This document shows, piece by piece, positions 1 through 7,304 of a stretch of 64,000 nt of DNA (position 1 is the stretch's first letter; each line of letters starts with the position of its first letter). The notes under the pieces are model-generated. The model searched no databases. It worked only from the letters and a program-made list of their open reading frames with translations, and had not been told where the DNA came from. The DNA is from Pantoea eucrina. GTDB lineage: Bacteria; Pseudomonadota; Gammaproteobacteria; Enterobacterales; Enterobacteriaceae. Where the stretch lies: positions 1 through 64,000 of the forward strand of contig NZ_MIPP01000018.1 in assembly GCF_002095385.1 (NCBI RefSeq). Direction: 5' to 3'. The position numbers were made by a program, and so were the translations under genes.

Positions 1-2
1 CC

Positions 3-40
3 TGCGGGAGCCCCGCGCCGGCAGGCGCTGGGCTCCCGCA
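3..40. other. Long GC-rich hairpin at the left edge
   Basis: Arms 3-13 (TGCGGGAGCCC) and 30-40 pair perfectly. The interior GCGCC/GGCGC (15-19 with 24-28) extends the stem after one mismatch and leaves the 4-nt loop GGCA. No U-tract follows, so a simple terminator is unlikely. It sits upstream of the first leading-region repeat and could be part of a single-strand structure or the end of a gene to the left. Bases 41-190 show no gene. Confidence 0.5.
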
Positions 41-190
41 CCCACTGGTGAGTCTGTCTCACAGCGCTGATGATGCAGTTAAGCCGGTTTTTATGCAGCG
101 AACCAGGTTTTTGAGTCGGTTTTTTCACAAACCGGCTGCTGTTTTCGTTTGCTGATTCAGTCAGAGAGCAAACCAGAAAACTGACTTTGC

Positions 191-640
191 GCCCCCTTCG
201 GCTCCCCGGCAGGCCGGGTCGTCAAGCCCTATGTCGCTAAGCGGCAAGCCGCCAAGCGCCACCGAACCCCTGCGGGTTTCGGCCGCAAGCGGTTTCGGTC
301 TGATGTCCAGGTTCAACGGCTGCTGCCGGCTTCGCCGTTGCTTTCACCGTCCCGGCAAACTACGCCGGGCCTTTAAAGCCAGCCCGCGGGGCGGTCTGAA
401 ACATCCCTTCTGACGCTCCTCTGCCTTCCGGCCAGACCTTGCGCGGAGGGCTGGTCGTAGCACCGCCGGCTCAGGCAAAAAGGGGTGAAATGCACGCCGC
501 CAGAAACTTTTCGCCAGGGGACGCAAAAACTTTCAGTCGTCGCCCCTTTCTGCCCTCACTTCGTCGTTGCTCCTTTGCCCTTTGCCGCGAAAGGCCAGAC
601 CGGGAAGAAGAAACCCGCGTCAGAGAAAGTCTTTTTCGGG
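191..640 (+). repeat. Leading-region direct repeat, copy 1 (ssi/Frpo-like candidate)
   Basis: This non-coding GC-rich block matches 3974-4427 in the same orientation. The right-hand 260 bp (about 366-626) is nearly identical between copies, while the left third is looser. It contains several short hairpins and ends about 50 bp before the RadC-like gene that leads into psiB and psiA. In F and ColIb-P9 plasmids, repeated leading-region elements fold in single-stranded DNA and act as promoters (Frpo, ssi). Position, repetition and downstream genes fit that role, but the secondary structure was not computed. The ORFs that cross it are not conserved in frame between the copies and are judged non-coding. 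Confidence 0.7.
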
Positions 641-688
641 TCCGCAGCGCGAGCTGCAATTACTCAGCCGGATTTAAGGAGCCATGCC

Positions 689-1330
689 ATGCAAAACACA
701 CTCGTAAACGTCACCCCGGATTCAATCGCCGCCCGTGCGGCCGTTGAGATGATGTCCAGTCAGAACGAGCAGAACGCTGCCGACACTGCGACCGAATCCC
801 CCGGGCTTTGCCTGGAGAGCGTCAGTGATAACGTCCGTTTTTTCACCCGCCTTCAGATCCGTGATGCGCAGGGAAATTACGTTATGGCCACAGAGAGCCA
901 GATCCTGGAAGAAGCCGCGCGTGCTATCGATCATCGCTATCCCACCGGGACATTTTTTTCCTCATCTGAAGTATCTGCGGCTTTTTTCAGCGCAAAACTT
1001 GCCTGGCGCGAACGGGAAATTTTTGCGGTCGCTTTTCTGAATAATCAGCATCAGCTGCTTGCCTACGAAGAATTGTTTCAGGGATCTGTTTCAAGCGTCG
1101 AAATTCATCCTCGGGAGGTGGTGTACAGGGCGCTACAGCTTAACGCGTCGGCGGTTGTCGTGAGCCACAATCACCCCTCGTTTAAGAATGAACCATCCCG
1201 GGCAGACATCACGATAACCGGACGCTTGCAAAAGGCCCTTGAGCTGGTCGCTGTGCGCCTGATTGACCATATCATTGTGGCCGGGAACGAAACTGTTTCA
1301 CTGGCTGAGCGGGGGCAACTCAACGGGTAA
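689..1330 (+). CDS. RadC-like JAB/JAMM domain protein
   Basis: A 213-aa protein. The ATG at 689 is chosen because AAGGAG (676-681) sits 7 nt before it and the longer reading frame runs into the repeat. The C-terminal half carries the RadC/JAMM metal-binding signature SHNHPS followed by EPSRAD, with an upstream EELFQG segment. The N-terminal 60 residues are polar and not recognised. RadC-like proteins are frequent on plasmids and mobile elements; despite the name a direct repair role is not established, and the motif predicts a metalloprotease or isopeptidase fold. It is the first gene after repeat copy 1 and lies upstream of psiB and psiA. Confidence 0.85.
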   Translation: MQNTLVNVTPDSIAARAAVEMMSSQNEQNAADTATESPGLCLESVSDNVRFFTRLQIRDAQGNYVMATESQILEEAARAIDHRYPTGTFFSSSEVSAAFFSAKLAWREREIFAVAFLNNQHQLLAYEELFQGSVSSVEIHPREVVYRALQLNASAVVVSHNHPSFKNEPSRADITITGRLQKALELVAVRLIDHIIVAGNETVSLAERGQLNG

Positions 1331-1343
1331 CCGTTGCACCCTG

Positions 1344-1397
1344 GCTGGCAGGTTTTCCCCTGCCAGCGCCTCTTCCGGCCCGATACCCGGGCCGGAT
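1344..1397 (+). other. Two hairpins between the radC-like gene and psiB
   Basis: GCTGGCAGG (1344-1352) pairs with CCTGCCAGC (1359-1367). A second GC-rich hairpin, CCGGCCCG with CGGGCCGG, follows at about 1376-1397. Neither has a U-tract. They may slow transcription or stabilise the processed mRNA before psiB. Confidence 0.4.
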
Positions 1398-1425
1398 CTA
1401 TGCCCCTGAGACAGAGCTGAATCCC

Positions 1426-1872
1426 ATGACTCAAGAAGAAAAATTTACGCTTAACACCCTGCAGGCTTTCACCGCCTGCGATTTTGAAGCCTACCGCGAT
1501 CGGGGCGAAACCTTCCGTCAGCGCCTGACCGGGGCCGTTCTTTACGTGCTACAGCTGCCGGACTGCTGGCGCACTGACTGCGAGATGCGCGGCGAGTGGG
1601 GCGGGGCGTACCCGGTTCACCTGCGATTGACCCGCGCCGATGCGGCTGGACTTGCCGTCGAGCTGGTGAGTCCGTCGGCGACTTCGCCGCTGTGGAGTGT
1701 GGTACTTAACGATCTCCGCACCCGGTCCAGTGTACGGCTGTGCGTCAGCTACCGGTTTGAACCTGCGGTGATGCACGCCACGCTCAAAAAAATCACAGAG
1801 TACACGCGGGCGGGCTTCACTGGTGCCGGTGAGCTGGTCGCCGCGCTTCGGATGGGAGGGCACGCCGCATGA
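1426..1872 (+). CDS. psiB: PsiB, inhibitor of SOS induction during conjugation
   Basis: A 148-aa protein. PsiB binds RecA in the recipient and blocks its loading on the incoming single strand, preventing SOS induction. The N-terminal FTLNTLQAF, the central WGGAYPVHLRL and the overall length (F-plasmid PsiB is about 144 aa) match the family as remembered. The ATG at 1426 is 95 bp after the RadC-like gene. It overlaps psiA by 4 bp (ATGA), the usual psiB-psiA coupling. Its presence marks this part of the window as a conjugal leading region. Confidence 0.85.
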   Translation: MTQEEKFTLNTLQAFTACDFEAYRDRGETFRQRLTGAVLYVLQLPDCWRTDCEMRGEWGGAYPVHLRLTRADAAGLAVELVSPSATSPLWSVVLNDLRTRSSVRLCVSYRFEPAVMHATLKKITEYTRAGFTGAGELVAALRMGGHAA

Positions 1873-2621
1873 TCCCGAAATCACACGCACTGGTTACCCT
1901 GCTGCCTGAGCGTCAGGCCGCGCTTCAGGCCATTGCACTGGTCGAGCACGCGCAACAGCGCGGCACCCGGCTTGCTCGTCATCCTTACGCCGCCGCGTTT
2001 ATGAAGCAACTGAGTGGCAGGAGCCGCGTCAGTGTGCACGCACTGAACCGCATCCGGGGCATTTACCTGCGCCCGCGCGAAAAACGCGCGCCGCTGCCGG
2101 AGTGGGAAAGCGCCCTGGATGAGTTTCTCTGTTCGGCGGGTGAAGTGTGTCCGCTGCCATTGCCGGGCGAGCTGGCAACCGTTCTGTTTCCGGAGGCGGT
2201 TTTCCGCCGGGCAGAGCGTGCGAAACATGCTGCCGATAAGAGCGTTAACCACGTCACCCGGCGCGAACGGCAGGCGGCTGACTACCGGGAGCGCCAGCTG
2301 GAGAACCGAATCCGGCAGGCTGAAACAGAGCTGGCCTTCCGCACGCCGGACACGCTGCGCGGCTGGTTCGCCGCCTGGTGTGACAGCGTGCCGGAAAATG
2401 ATCTGAAGAACATGATCGCCGCGTGGGCGCGCCGGTTTCCGTCGCTGAACGGTCTGGAAACCCTGCAGCCGTACGCCGGAGACGTTGCCTGTGAGGTGGC
2501 GGGCGAAATTCACCTGCGGTCCCTGCACATGGACAGGGCGCAGAAAGACATGAACCGCTGGCTCATTCCTAACAAGCTGGCGGCAATATCTGTACCGGGT
2601 TTCATCAGGGATAATCGTTGA
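1869..2621 (+). CDS. psiA: PsiA, leading-region protein encoded with PsiB
   Basis: A 250-aa basic protein whose ATG overlaps the psiB stop in ATGA. SHALVTL near the N-terminus, HPYAAAF at about 38, GEVCPLPLPGE at about 92, and the ELAFRTPDT...WFAAWCDSV stretch resemble PsiA of F and IncI plasmids (about 240 aa). PsiA's biochemical role is unclear; it is always co-expressed with PsiB. A coiled, Arg/Gln-rich segment spans about 130-160. The stop lies just before the toxin-antitoxin promoter, so the toxin-antitoxin genes form a separate unit. Confidence 0.82.
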   Translation: MIPKSHALVTLLPERQAALQAIALVEHAQQRGTRLARHPYAAAFMKQLSGRSRVSVHALNRIRGIYLRPREKRAPLPEWESALDEFLCSAGEVCPLPLPGELATVLFPEAVFRRAERAKHAADKSVNHVTRRERQAADYRERQLENRIRQAETELAFRTPDTLRGWFAAWCDSVPENDLKNMIAAWARRFPSLNGLETLQPYAGDVACEVAGEIHLRSLHMDRAQKDMNRWLIPNKLAAISVPGFIRDNR

Positions 2622-2663
2622 ATCGTCCCCAACTAAGGGATATAATATCCCTTAGTTGGGGAC
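2618..2663 (+). promoter_or_regulatory. higBA promoter with embedded perfect palindrome
   Basis: Bases 2625-2663 form a perfect inverted repeat: 18-bp arms (GTCCCCAACTAAGGGATA at 2625-2642) around a 3-bp centre. A sigma-70 promoter overlaps it: TTGAAT at 2618-2623, a 17-bp spacer, then TATAAT at 2641-2646. The -10 box is at the dyad centre, so binding by the antitoxin would block RNA polymerase directly. The toxin ATG is 11 bp downstream of the palindrome. Confidence 0.85.
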
Positions 2664-2674
2664 AGGGAAAAACC

Positions 2675-3019
2675 ATGCACGCGACATTTATTGAGCTTTC
2701 CAGCTTTCAGAAATACCGGGCTGACTACCTGAACGACGATCAGTTCAGGCTGTTTCAGAATATGTTGCTGGCTGACCCCGAAAAGGGCGACGTGATCCCG
2801 GATACGGGTGGCCTGCGTAAAGTCCGGTTCAGGGACGAGCGCCGGAACAAAGGCACACGAGGCGGGATCAGGGTTATCTATTACTGGACGAACGAAAAAG
2901 GCCAGTTCATCCTGTTTACCATCTACGATAAGGATCAACGCGACGATCTGACCAAACAGCAGCGCGACGCCCTGGCGGAGGCGCTTAACGTGATTAAAAA
3001 GGGGCTGAGACATGACTGA
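2675..3019 (+). CDS. higB: RelE/HigB-type toxin (HigB-2-like)
   Basis: A 114-aa protein. The ATG at 2675 is the first after the operator, preceded by AGGGAA; an upstream in-frame start would translate through the operator. It matches the RelE/ParE-superfamily HigB-2 type: LRKVRF, a GGIRVIYYW strand and FTIYDKDQRDDLT near the C-terminus. Such toxins are ribosome-dependent mRNA endonucleases. The toxin-first order with an HTH antitoxin downstream is typical of higBA. The two genes overlap by 8 bp, so they are co-translated. Its role here is probably plasmid addiction. Confidence 0.85.
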   Translation: MHATFIELSSFQKYRADYLNDDQFRLFQNMLLADPEKGDVIPDTGGLRKVRFRDERRNKGTRGGIRVIYYWTNEKGQFILFTIYDKDQRDDLTKQQRDALAEALNVIKKGLRHD

Positions 3020-3326
3020 ACGTGACATTTTCAGTGAGCTGATGACGGGCATGCAGGAGCTGAGAGATCACCAGGACGGGAAAATCACGCTCAAGACTTA
3101 CAAGGTCAGCAAGCGTGCACCTGTCACTATCGAGCCGCAGGAGCTGCGCGACGTGCGCGAAAAACTTAACCTGTCACAGGCGGTTTTCGCACACTATCTG
3201 CATACGGGCGAGACCACCTATCAGAACTGGGAGCAGGGCAGAGCCAAGCCTAACGCTCAGGCCGTCCTGCTGATCCGCATGGTTCAGCAGAACCCGGACA
3301 CGCTGCGGACGCTCGCGCAGCTGTAA
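3012..3326 (+). CDS. higA: HigA-type antitoxin, XRE helix-turn-helix
   Basis: A 104-aa protein. Residues about 50-95 form an XRE/Cro-type HTH: RDVREKLNLSQAVFAHYL, then TYQNWEQGRAKPN. The N-terminal 45 residues should wrap the toxin. It should neutralise the RelE-like toxin and repress through the 39-bp palindrome at 2625-2663. The start overlaps the toxin stop by 8 bp. Confidence 0.85.
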   Translation: MTERDIFSELMTGMQELRDHQDGKITLKTYKVSKRAPVTIEPQELRDVREKLNLSQAVFAHYLHTGETTYQNWEQGRAKPNAQAVLLIRMVQQNPDTLRTLAQL

Positions 3327-3404
3327 CGCGGATCCATACGATATTCCCGGCATCTGCATAAGACGATATTGGCGCTGCCTGACCGCGCGGCGCGAGAGAA
3401 GACG

Positions 3405-3803
3405 ATGATGAGTTTTTTAATGCTGGGTCCCCTGCTAAGCCTGGGTTATGCGCTGGTTTTTCAGTTCCTGGCGCCGGGCGAGACAGGCAGCCTGACATAC
3501 TGGTGCGGCTACGCGATGTGCTTCGTGGTGGCGCGCTTGCTGGCCGCAAAGCACCCGCAGCCAGCGGGTGACTGGTTAGTGATGAAACTTCTTGCGATGA
3601 TCGTTCCTGCAGGGGGCGTATTTCTGTGCGTCTGGGGCGGTATGAACCTGCTGGCTGACCCGGCGGCGGGCGGACAGGAAGACGCTGACATCATGCTGTA
3701 CTCTGCATCCCACGGGCTGCTGCTGCCGCTTTTTTCCATGATAATGGGTGCGGCCATTGTGGCGGTTTCGCTGTACCGCATAAGATTGCGCGCGCAGGGA
3801 TAA
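3405..3803 (+). CDS. Small inner-membrane protein of unknown function
   Basis: A 132-aa protein, using the ATG-ATG at 3405/3408 after GAGAGAAGACG. A start at 3369 would add 12 polar residues. Hydrophobic spans occur near residues 3-20, 30-45, 58-80 and 105-125, so four membrane helices are likely. No family is recognised. It follows the toxin-antitoxin genes by about 80 bp and precedes repeat copy 2. A leading-region accessory role is only positional inference. Confidence 0.55.
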   Translation: MMSFLMLGPLLSLGYALVFQFLAPGETGSLTYWCGYAMCFVVARLLAAKHPQPAGDWLVMKLLAMIVPAGGVFLCVWGGMNLLADPAAGGQEDADIMLYSASHGLLLPLFSMIMGAAIVAVSLYRIRLRAQG

Positions 3804-3973
3804 CATTCGCGGCTATGCCGGTAAAAACCTGAGCTGACGCACCGGCTTTCTTCCGTCGCATGCGCTTACTCATATGAGACAGGCGTCTCTCTGTCCTGCT
3901 CTCTTTATTCCTGCTGTTGTGCTTCTGCCATTTCTCTCCTGAAATAATACACACCCGTACGTTACGGGCCATG

Positions 3974-4427
3974 GCCCCCTTCGGCTCCCCGGCAAGCCGG
4001 GTCGTCGAGCCCCACTCCGCTAACCGGCAAAGCCGGCAAGCTCCGCCGGACCGCAAAGGACCGCGTTCCGGGCCTGACGGCTAGGGTCTGATGGCAAAGG
4101 TCAACGGCAGCTGCCGGCTTCGCCGTCGCTTTCACCGTCCCGGCGAACCCCGCCGGGCCTTTAAGGCCAGCCCGCAGGGCGGTCTGAAACGTCCCTTCTG
4201 ACGCTCCTCTGCTTTCCGGCCAGCCCTTGCGCGGAGGGCTGGTCGTAGCACCGCCGGTTCAGGCAGAAAGGGGTGAAATGCACGCCGCCAGAAACTTTTC
4301 GCCAGGGGCCGCAAAAACTTTCTGTCGTCGCCCCTTTATGCCCTCTCTTCGTCGTTGCTCCTTTGCCCTTTGCCGCGAAAGGCCAGACCGGGAAGAAGAA
4401 ACCCGCGTCAGAGAAGGGCTTTTCGGG
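3974..4427 (+). repeat. Leading-region direct repeat, copy 2 (ssi/Frpo-like candidate)
   Basis: This is the second copy of the block at 191-640. In the last 130 bp only a handful of substitutions separate the two. It again ends about 50 bp before an ATG with a good ribosome site (4476). Near-identity of non-coding sequence, while the genes downstream differ, argues for selection on the DNA or RNA structure itself. The 170 bp before it (3804-3973) hold no gene. Confidence 0.7.
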
Positions 4428-4475
4428 CACCGCGCGGCGGTCAGCCGGATCATTAATTTCAGACAGGAGCACATC

Positions 4476-5015
4476 ATGACTTCAACCCAGAACGGCACCA
4501 CCACTGAAATGCGCTGCGTAGCGGCGCTGGGTGACGGCGCATTTACGCGCGAGCAGGCCAGAAACATCGCGGCAGCCTTCACCAACGTCTTCATTGAAGA
4601 CGATCAGGGCAGCCATCTTCGTCTGGTCGTGCGCGAGCCGTCAGGCAGCCTTATCTGGCGCGCTTTCAGCTTTGAGCATGACGCCGGTTACTGGCTGCGC
4701 AAATACATTAACAGCCGGGGCATGCGTCAGCCTTTGCATGATCAGCTGACGAAGCTGACTGATCTGAATGACGTTCCGATGACGCTCAAACAGCGCCGTG
4801 AATTTATGACGCATATCATCAGTAAATTAGCTGAGTCGGTGGCGCATCAGGTGCCGGAAAATTCAGTAGTGCTTCCGGCTGAGCTGTCAGAAGTCTGGGC
4901 GGAGGCGGGCCGTATTTCGCTGAAATATTTCGGGCTTCATGGTGAAAAGGCGTGGCTCAGGGCGAGCCAGTGGATGACCACTGAGCTGGAGCAGGGCGGC
5001 AACGCACAGGCGTAA
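4476..5015 (+). CDS. Leading-region protein of unknown function
   Basis: A 179-aa protein. The ATG at 4476 follows ACAGGAGC at 8-nt spacing; the longer upstream frame crosses repeat copy 2 and is rejected. The sequence is soluble and mildly acidic, with no signal peptide or membrane span. [18 protein letters not shown] at about 52-70 and a helical C-terminal half are visible. No family is recognised with confidence. Its position directly behind a second ssi-like element suggests early expression in the recipient, as for antirestriction or anti-SOS proteins. A terminator follows immediately. Confidence 0.7.
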   Translation: MTSTQNGTTTEMRCVAALGDGAFTREQARNIAAAFTNVFIEDDQGSHLRLVVREPSGSLIWRAFSFEHDAGYWLRKYINSRGMRQPLHDQLTKLTDLNDVPMTLKQRREFMTHIISKLAESVAHQVPENSVVLPAELSEVWAEAGRISLKYFGLHGEKAWLRASQWMTTELEQGGNAQA

Positions 5016-5042
5016 AAAAAGCAGGGTAGCCCCTGCTTTATT
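5016..5042 (+). terminator. Rho-independent terminator
   Basis: AAAGCAGGG (5018-5026), loop TAGC and CCCTGCTTT (5031-5039) form a 9-bp hairpin flanked by A5 and followed by a short T-rich tail. It begins right after the stop codon of the preceding gene. The A/T flanks are symmetrical, so it could act in both directions. Confidence 0.75.
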
Positions 5043-5100
5043 CACGGCGGCCAGTTCGGGCTGGCTGCCTTATCAAAGACCAGATACATAGGATAGTAAT

Positions 5101-5325
5101 ATGATTTTCGACCCGCAAATCGTCGCACATGCGCTGCGTTTTGTAAATGCCTTACGCACCGGCCAGCTGGCGCACGTGCCCGCCATGCCTTTTGCCCTGT
5201 GGCAGCAGTTTATGACCACAGTAAACACCCTGATGGAGGCGCAGCATGAGCATCACAACGCCCCTGAATCTGCCTTTAGCGCTGGAAACTGTAACACAGA
5301 ACGAGATCATCCGCGTGCTGGGTGA
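5101..5325 (+). CDS. Possible small plasmid protein overlapping the next gene
   Basis: A 74-aa frame. The N-terminal 45 residues (QIVAHALRFVNALRTGQLAHV, then FALWQQFMTTVNTLMEA) look like a genuine amphipathic helical protein. The last 27 residues overlap the next gene out of frame, where the composition becomes less protein-like. The ribosome site (AGGATAG) is weak. Either it is a real short gene with an 80-bp overlap, or a protein whose true stop has been lost. Function unknown. Confidence 0.45.
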   Translation: MIFDPQIVAHALRFVNALRTGQLAHVPAMPFALWQQFMTTVNTLMEAQHEHHNAPESAFSAGNCNTERDHPRAG

Positions 5326-5818
5326 GTACACCTTTATCCGCCTGGATAACGGCGATGAAGCGTTTTATCACCACGGAAAGTGGATCACCGGCGCAGACGC
5401 GAGCTGCGGCGAGCCTTCCGTATTAGGGCTGGCGAAAAGCATGGCGCGGGCGGGATGTAAGTCTCTTCGTTCCCTCGAATTGCCTGTCCCGGATGATAAG
5501 GAGTGGGGCTGGGACGACGTGGTAAAGCAGCTGGTTTGTGCGTCTTATCCGCGTAATGTACGCGGAGAACTGATCGTCACGGTTAGCGAAAATACCCGAT
5601 ACGGTCGCGGCATGCACGTCTGCTCAGATCCGCTGCTGAGCGGGATTAACAGTAACCTCTGGTTTCCGCTGAACGCGGAAGAAGACTGGCACGCAGGCAT
5701 AGAGCGAGTGCTGACCATGAACGGCGTTGCAGAGAACGTGGTGCGGCTGGAGCCATTGCGGGACGGTCCTGAATACACTGATTTTAAGGTGATTTACAAC
5801 CGCAAAGTCTGCGCCTGA
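5246..5818 (+). CDS. Leading-region protein of unknown function
   Basis: A 190-aa protein starting at an ATG preceded by GGAGG at 5235-5239. Recognisable segments are IRVLGEYTFIRLDNGDEAFY near the N-terminus and VSENTRYGRGMHVCSDPLL in the middle. No membrane segment or signal peptide. The mid part (WGWDDVVKQLVCASYP) suggests an alpha/beta fold, but no family is recognised. Base composition matches the neighbouring leading-region genes, and it shares their orientation. Confidence 0.7.
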   Translation: MSITTPLNLPLALETVTQNEIIRVLGEYTFIRLDNGDEAFYHHGKWITGADASCGEPSVLGLAKSMARAGCKSLRSLELPVPDDKEWGWDDVVKQLVCASYPRNVRGELIVTVSENTRYGRGMHVCSDPLLSGINSNLWFPLNAEEDWHAGIERVLTMNGVAENVVRLEPLRDGPEYTDFKVIYNRKVCA

Positions 5819-5906
5819 TGCGCAGAGGGGCCGGAGTAAATCTGGCCCCATGACGTTGTTTTTCCTGTCGCATTCTGAACATCACAGCATTACAGAGGTC
5901 TTCACA

Positions 5907-6254
5907 ATGAAATCTGAATCCATCAACTTACTGACCGCTTCAACTTCTAAAAATATATTCACAATCCTTGATTTACAGGCACTTTCACAACGGGCAGAAG
6001 CTTCTGAAAAGGTAAACGATAAAGCCCGGCGCATCAGCCTGGCTGCATCCGCACTGCTGAATTTTGCAGACCAAACGGGGATCGGAAACAGTACCGAACC
6101 GGCAGAGACTGCTGTCACCGATCTTCTGACAGACTTTATGCACTTATGTGCGCATTGCTGGCCGGAAGAAAATAAAATATCTTTTGACAGCGCACTGAAA
6201 ACCGCCCGTATGCACTTTGCTACAGAATCCGATGAAACCGCACAGTGGGACTGA
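5907..6254 (+). CDS. Small plasmid protein of unknown function
   Basis: A 115-aa protein. The ATG at 5907 is preferred over 5850 because AGAGG lies about 10 nt upstream and the extra 19 residues are not protein-like. It is Ser/Thr/Ala-rich and helical, with DFMHLCAHCWPEE near residue 78. It is slightly more AT-rich than the genes before it. It is the last intact rightward gene before the oriT region. Function unknown. Confidence 0.6.
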   Translation: MKSESINLLTASTSKNIFTILDLQALSQRAEASEKVNDKARRISLAASALLNFADQTGIGNSTEPAETAVTDLLTDFMHLCAHCWPEENKISFDSALKTARMHFATESDETAQWD

Positions 6255-6259
6255 ATAAA

Positions 6260-6461
6260 ATGAAAATTACCATCATGGATATTTCGGAAGCTATGAACAG
6301 TTAACCCGAAGGGTAAGCCGATCTTCTGGCAAGGTTCAACGTCTGCCATTGATATTGAGAAATTCCGGCAGGTAATCGTAATACCGGCCGGATATTTTCA
6401 TGAGAGAGGTTGGTTATCCTGCGATGTAGTTTTTTGCTGTGCCGGATCAGACTTACGCTGA
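6260..6461 (+). pseudogene. Possible decayed small gene
   Basis: An ATG at 6260 opens MKITIMDISEAMNS and stops. In another frame from 6303 the sequence continues plausibly as GKPIFWQGSTSAIDIEKF to a TGA at 6459-6461. Together they look like one small protein broken by an indel. The 3' part overlaps the opposite-strand gene at 6398-6721. Evidence is weak and the family is unknown. Confidence 0.2.
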
Positions 6462-6721
6462 AGTCGTTTTTTCTTGCCACTTCCCTCGTTTACCACAGCA
6501 GAAATTGCTTTCTCACTGAAACGAAAGTTCATGGCATCCAGTGCCGACTTGATATCCGCTACCGTATAACCTTTCTCTTTTGCCAGTACCAGAATGGTGT
6601 CTTTAAGATTTTCCAGTGCGCCCTCTCTCGTTATGCGCTGAGGCGTTAAATCGGGTAGATTTTCCAGCTTTCTGCGCGCCTCATCCAGTTCCTGCTGCGT
6701 GAAAACATTACGTGCCGCCAT
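6398..6721 (-). CDS. oriT-adjacent small protein, leftward
   Basis: A 107-aa basic protein. The ATG at 6721 has an AAGGAA ribosome site; a start at 6775 would add 18 residues. The N-terminus QQELDEARRKLENLP is helical. A central segment LAKEKGYTVADIKSALDAMNF looks like a DNA-binding helical pair, and the tail is Lys/Gln-rich. It is transcribed leftward from the oriT side, divergent from nikA. A regulator or relaxosome accessory is plausible from position, but no family is recognised with confidence. Confidence 0.65.
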   Translation of the reverse strand: MAARNVFTQQELDEARRKLENLPDLTPQRITREGALENLKDTILVLAKEKGYTVADIKSALDAMNFRFSEKAISAVVNEGSGKKKRLQRKSDPAQQKTTSQDNQPLS

Positions 6722-6847
6722 TTCAGTTTCCTTCTTATTGGTAAAGGGCCGATTTTGCTGGATTTTTATTACCATTTCCAGCCTATCATTCCGTATGACG
6801 CCGGTTTACTTCTGAACAGGCAAGTGGCAAAATACCTTTTACAGTTT

Positions 6848-6894
6848 AAAACATCGGACAGGAAATGTTTTGTGACCACCGCCAGCATGCTGGC
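6848..6894. other. Candidate oriT nic region
   Basis: AAAACAT (6848-6854) and ATGTTTT (6865-6871) form an inverted repeat around a 10-nt loop. Read on the minus strand, the loop and right arm give TTTCCTGT, close to the MOBP nic consensus YATCCTGY; cleavage would fall between 6859 and 6858. A perfect palindrome, GCCAGCATGCTGGC, lies at 6881-6894. The site is between the divergent small gene and nikA-nikB, as in IncI1. Nicking on the minus strand would send 6850 to 1 into the recipient first, consistent with psiBA lying there. Confidence 0.5.
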
Positions 6895-6962
6895 AGTGAT
6901 TCTCAAAACGACCTGCTCAGGGCTTCCGCCCCGAGACCCGGATAATGCGCAGAGGTTGGGTT

Positions 6963-7304
6963 ATGTCGAAAAGCGAAAAGCGTCAGAGGGAAAAACTGGT
7001 TAAATGCCGCTGCAACGAAGCAGAGTATGAAGCCATCCTGAAAAAGGCTGCAGCAGCGGGACTTACAACGTCTGAGTACCTGCGCCGCACCGCTCTGAAC
7101 CGCCGCATTACGGTGCGTACGGATATCCGGATGATGAACGAACTTCTCCGCCTGGGAGGTCTGCAAAAGCACCTCTATACCCAGATGAAGGACAACATGA
7201 CAACCGAACTCAGCCAGCAGTTTTCCGGCGTACTGACCAGCATCACTCACGCCATCAATGCGCTTGATATGGCGCCGGTTCCTGCAGAGGACATTAAGGA
7301 CTGA
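6963..7304 (+). CDS. nikA: NikA/MobC-type relaxosome accessory protein
   Basis: A 113-aa basic protein. The ATG at 6963 follows AGAGG; an ATG at 6945 is also possible. The N-terminal ribbon-helix-helix region (CRCNEAEYEAILKKAAAAGL, then TTSEYLRRTALNRRI) and the RTDIRMMNELLRLGGLQKHLY stretch resemble NikA of IncI1 plasmid R64. NikA binds oriT and recruits the relaxase. The stop overlaps the start of the relaxase gene (TGATG), so the two are co-translated. Confidence 0.8.
   Translation: MSKSEKRQREKLVKCRCNEAEYEAILKKAAAAGLTTSEYLRRTALNRRITVRTDIRMMNELLRLGGLQKHLYTQMKDNMTTELSQQFSGVLTSITHAINALDMAPVPAEDIKD

Noticed and set aside
231-747. Short frames crossing repeat copy 1 (and the equivalents in copy 2)
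   Set aside because: The frames are not conserved between two nearly identical copies, so the conservation is of structure, not protein.
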